Source: Marinomonas shanghaiensis
GTDB taxonomy: Bacteria > Pseudomonadota > Gammaproteobacteria > Pseudomonadales > Marinomonadaceae
NCBI RefSeq assembly: GCF_003259175.1
Contig: NZ_QGOK01000034.1
Coordinates: 1 to 43,990 of the forward strand
Direction: 5' to 3'
DNA: 43,990 bases
The stretch's first letter is position 1. Each line of letters begins with the position of its first letter. The translations under genes and the position numbers were made by a program. Positions 41,108 through 43,990 of the stretch are shown here, piece after piece. Under the pieces are notes generated by a model. It ran no database searches and was not told the origin of the DNA. It was given only the letters and a program-made list of their open reading frames with translations.

Positions 41108-42574
41108 ATGAAAGCAATACTATCTCAGGCCACTTTGTTGAAAAGCCAATCTTATATTGGCGGCGAGTGGGTCGCGGCCAAGTCTGGTAAGACGTTCGCG
41201 ATAACCAACCCAGCCAATGGCGAGCACATCATTGATGTAGCCGATTTGGGCGCAGAAGAGACAACGCTGGCGGTTGAGGCCGCTGAAAAAGCCCAGAAAG
41301 AATGGCAAGGCCGTACCGCGAAAGAACGTGCGACATTATTGCGTCGTTGGAACCAACTCATTTTAGACAACCAAAACGACTTGGCGACCTTGATGACATT
41401 AGAGCAAGGCAAGCCTTTTGCTGAAGCAAAAGGTGAAGTGGCTTACGGTGCGTCTTTTATTGATTGGTTTGCGGACGAAGCGCGTCGTTTAAATGGTGAT
41501 GTGATTCCGACGTTCGCTAAAGACAAACGTATTTTGACCATCAAACAGCCGATTGGTGTGGTGGCGGCGATTACACCATGGAACTTCCCCATTGCAATGA
41601 TCACGCGTAAAGCGGGCCCTGCACTGGCCGCAGGTTGTGCGATTGTGATCAAGCCGTCAGATGAAACGCCTTTGTGTGCTTTGGCTCTGGCTGAACTTGC
41701 GCATCAAGCAGGCATTCCAGCGGGCGTATTGAACGTGGTGGTCGGTAAAGACGCAAAAGCCATTGGTGGCGTATTAACAGGTCATCCAACGGTTCGTAAG
41801 TTGTCTTTCACGGGCTCGACGCCTGTAGGCAAATTGTTACTGTCTCAGTGCGCACAAACGGTGAAACGCACGTCGATGGAATTGGGCGGCAACGCACCTT
41901 TCATCGTGTTTGATGATGCCGACCTAGACGCCGCGGTCGAAGGCGCGATCGCCTCTAAATACCGCAATGCAGGCCAGACCTGTGTGTGTGCAAACCGTAT
42001 TTTAGTACAAGAAGGCGTGTACGATGCGTTCGCAGAGAAGCTTGCTAAGCGTGTTGCTACTTTCAAAACAGGCGATGGTTTTGCTGAAGGCGTGAACATT
42101 GGTCCGCTAATCAATCCAGCGGCGATTAGCAAAGTGGAACAACTGGTTGGCGATGCTATGGCAAAAGGCGCGAAGGCGCTTATCGGTGGATCAAAAGCCT
42201 CTGCGGCTGGCGCTCAGTTCTTCGAACCGACTATTTTGACTGGTGTGACGGAAGACATGGACATTTTCTCTAACGAGATTTTTGGCCCGGTTGCGCCTTT
42301 GTTCAAATTTACAACCGAAGAAGAAGCGGTTGCGATGGCAAACAATACCCCATTTGGCTTGGCATCTTATTTCTATTCCCAAAATATCGCTCGCATCTGG
42401 CGTGTTTCTGAAGCCTTGGAATACGGCATGGTGGGGATTAACGAAGGTATTATTTCCAGTGAAGTCGCGCCGTTCGGCGGTGTAAAAGAGTCGGGTAGCG
42501 GCCGTGAAGGTTCCCAGTACGGCATCGACGAATACGTTGAAATCAAATACTTGTGCATGGGCGGCTTGGCGTAA
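41108..42574 (+). CDS. gabD: Succinate-semialdehyde dehydrogenase
   Basis: Oxidises succinate semialdehyde to succinate with NAD(P)+, the second step of GABA degradation. At 488 residues from ATG 41108 (GGAG 5 bp upstream) it is close to E. coli GabD. The general base is Glu258 (MELGGNAP) and the nucleophile Cys292 (NAGQTCVCANR), followed by Cys294, as in GabD enzymes. Other family blocks are PWNFPIAMITRKAGPALAAGC, GSTPVGKLL and PFGGVKESGSGREG. A 40-residue in-frame extension upstream lacks support. gabT follows after 99 bp. Confidence 0.95.
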   Translation: MKAILSQATLLKSQSYIGGEWVAAKSGKTFAITNPANGEHIIDVADLGAEETTLAVEAAEKAQKEWQGRTAKERATLLRRWNQLILDNQNDLATLMTLEQGKPFAEAKGEVAYGASFIDWFADEARRLNGDVIPTFAKDKRILTIKQPIGVVAAITPWNFPIAMITRKAGPALAAGCAIVIKPSDETPLCALALAELAHQAGIPAGVLNVVVGKDAKAIGGVLTGHPTVRKLSFTGSTPVGKLLLSQCAQTVKRTSMELGGNAPFIVFDDADLDAAVEGAIASKYRNAGQTCVCANRILVQEGVYDAFAEKLAKRVATFKTGDGFAEGVNIGPLINPAAISKVEQLVGDAMAKGAKALIGGSKASAAGAQFFEPTILTGVTEDMDIFSNEIFGPVAPLFKFTTEEEAVAMANNTPFGLASYFYSQNIARIWRVSEALEYGMVGINEGIISSEVAPFGGVKESGSGREGSQYGIDEYVEIKYLCMGGLA

Positions 42575-42673
42575 GGTTTTACCTCACACAACCTCTCTTA
42601 TATCGATTAACAAGCGGAGCAACCGCGCCGCTTCATGTGCATAGAGCTTGCTCTCATTAAGGTAACAGACAAA

Positions 42674-43951
42674 ATGAAAAACGCAGATATACAAAAACGC
42701 AAAGAAAGTGCGATCGCTCGCGGTCAAGCAAACATGGCTCCGGTTTATGTTGACCGTGCCTTAAACGCTGAAATTTGGGATGTTGAAGGCAAGCGTTATA
42801 TTGACTTTGGTGCCGGTATTGCTGTGGTAAACACAGGCCATAACCACCCGAAAGTGAAAGCAGCAACCATCGCGCAAATCGAACGCTTTACTCACACTTG
42901 TGTCATGGTCAGTCCATACGAATCAGCAGTGGCTTTGGCAGAAAAGTTAAACGCAGCGGCACCAGGTAACACACCGAAGAAATCTATCTTCGTTACCACA
43001 GGCGCAGAAGCGGTAGAAAACTGCGTGAAGATTGCCCGTGCCCACACGGGTCGTCCTGGTATTATCGCGTTTAACGGTGGCTATCATGGTCGTACTAACA
43101 TGACCATGGGTCTGACTGGTAAAGTGAACCCTTACAAAATTGGTTTTGGTCCTTTCCCAAGCGACATTTTCCATGTCCCTTACCCAAATGACTATTTAGG
43201 TATCACCGAAGAGCAAGCGCTTGCTGACCTGCAATTGCGCTTTACTTGTGACATCGAGCCATCTCGCGTGGCAGCCATCATCATCGAGCCAGTACAAGGT
43301 GAGGGTGGTTTCTACAAGGCTTCTACTAGCTTCCTACAGAAACTTCGTAAGCTATGTGATGACCACGGTATGCTGCTCATTCTTGACGAAATTCAGTCTG
43401 GCTTTGCACGCACAGGCACCATGTTCTGCCACGAACAAGCCGGTATCGAAGCGGACCTTATGACCACCGCAAAAGGCATCGCTGGTGGCGTACCGTTAGC
43501 TGCTGTTGTGGGTAAAGCCGATATCATGGATGCACCGATTCCTGGTGGTCTAGGTGGCACTTACGGTGGCTCTCCTGTTGGCTGTGCCGCTGGCCTTGCG
43601 GTATTCGAAGTCATTGAAGAAGAAAAGTTATGTGAGCGTGCCACACAGATCGGTACACGCTTTGTTGAGCACCTAACAGCATTGCAAGCGGAATTCCCGA
43701 ACGTTATCGGTGATGTGCGTAACTCTGGCGCCATGATTGCTGTGGAATTCGTTCACGACGGTGATGTTAACAAACCTTATCCTGAACTGGCTAAAAAGCT
43801 GTCAGGCAAAGCGTCTGAAAATGGTCTAGTGCTTTTGTCTTGTGGTATTCGCGGTAACGTTATCCGTTTCCTACCAGCGTTGACGATTGAAATGGAACTG
43901 ATCGACGAAGGTATGGAGATTTTCAAACGCTGCTTTAAAGCGTTGGTTTAA
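42674..43951 (+). CDS. gabT: 4-aminobutyrate aminotransferase
   Basis: Transfers the amino group of GABA to 2-oxoglutarate, giving succinate semialdehyde for GabD. The 425-residue class III aminotransferase has PLP Lys267 (TTAKGIAGGVPL), the GAEAVENCVKIAR phosphate-binding region, GYHGRT, IIEPVQGEGG and the LDEIQSGFARTG block. ATG 42674 with AAGGTAA upstream gives the length of E. coli GabT; an in-frame ATG 13 codons earlier is rejected. Confidence 0.95.
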   Translation: MKNADIQKRKESAIARGQANMAPVYVDRALNAEIWDVEGKRYIDFGAGIAVVNTGHNHPKVKAATIAQIERFTHTCVMVSPYESAVALAEKLNAAAPGNTPKKSIFVTTGAEAVENCVKIARAHTGRPGIIAFNGGYHGRTNMTMGLTGKVNPYKIGFGPFPSDIFHVPYPNDYLGITEEQALADLQLRFTCDIEPSRVAAIIIEPVQGEGGFYKASTSFLQKLRKLCDDHGMLLILDEIQSGFARTGTMFCHEQAGIEADLMTTAKGIAGGVPLAAVVGKADIMDAPIPGGLGGTYGGSPVGCAAGLAVFEVIEEEKLCERATQIGTRFVEHLTALQAEFPNVIGDVRNSGAMIAVEFVHDGDVNKPYPELAKKLSGKASENGLVLLSCGIRGNVIRFLPALTIEMELIDEGMEIFKRCFKALV

Positions 43952-43974
43952 GCTGAAATAATATCGAGTAGGGT

Positions 43975-43990
43975 GAGGCGTTACCGCCTC
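43975..43990 (+). terminator. Hairpin at the right window edge, possible gabT terminator
   Basis: GAGGCG-TTAC-CGCCTC is a perfect 6-bp stem, 23 bp after the gabT stop. The window ends here, so a T-run cannot be checked. Confidence 0.5.

Noticed and set aside
41108..42574. gabD as the missing 2-oxoglutarate semialdehyde dehydrogenase of the hydroxyproline pathway
   Set aside because: Pairing with gabT, GabD length and the Cys292/Cys294 pattern point to succinate semialdehyde; side activity cannot be excluded.

Overview
The window is chromosomal DNA from what looks like a marine gammaproteobacterium. A Marinomonas-like member of the Oceanospirillales is my best guess. This rests on inference from moderate GC content, the mix of Pseudomonas-like and Vibrio-like gene sets (lldE/lldR, norR-hmp, vibrioferrin, hydroxyproline use, gabDT) and short REP-like intergenic repeats. 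No rRNA or tRNA gene, CRISPR array or intact insertion sequence was seen.

Layout. 75-3999: a FAD/Fe-S D-lactate dehydrogenase divergent from an LldR-type regulator, with two good operators between them. 4026-6398: an unusual shikimate dehydrogenase paralogue and a DinF-type MATE exporter. 6712-10454: a nitric-oxide/oxygen block with a truncated haemoglobin, NorR and flavohaemoglobin Hmp; hmp has a sigma-54 promoter and two NorR sites. 10739-12346: a carboxylesterase lipoprotein. 12347-14269: a small accessory region with a dense cluster of palindromes, a two-gene unit (membrane protein plus ImmA/IrrE metalloprotease) and gene remnants. 14270-19010 (minus strand): FemAB-like acyltransferase, aroE, hemF, lpxM and a TetR regulator. 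19147-20556: a stand-alone dihydrolipoamide dehydrogenase facing the TetR gene across two identical-core operators. 20570-23440: a second accessory region with higBA toxin-antitoxin, a small unknown gene and a KAP-family P-loop NTPase. 23609-27770: hydroxyproline catabolism (deaminase, 4-hydroxyproline epimerase, FAD-dependent D-amino-acid dehydrogenase) and a GntR regulator. 27899-40797: a vibrioferrin-type siderophore locus, with two TonB receptors divergent from the tightly overlapping pvsABCDE operon and a periplasmic binding protein. 41108-43951: gabD-gabT for GABA degradation.

How the parts work together. Lactate, hydroxyproline and GABA modules feed carbon and nitrogen into central metabolism, and the lactate and hydroxyproline modules each have a nearby FadR-family regulator. 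The siderophore locus makes, exports and re-imports a citrate-based siderophore under probable Fur control; the inner-membrane permease and ATPase (pvuCDE) are not in the window. NorR, Hmp and possibly the group II truncated haemoglobin handle nitric oxide.

Most unusual signals: (1) two intergenic hairpins, 19 kb apart, that share an identical 20-nt loop but have unrelated stems, both between convergent genes; (2) the palindrome array at 12496-12734 in front of the membrane protein/ImmA pair; (3) the KAP NTPase region as a possible defence locus; (4) an AroE paralogue without the substrate-binding Ser-x-Ser motif.
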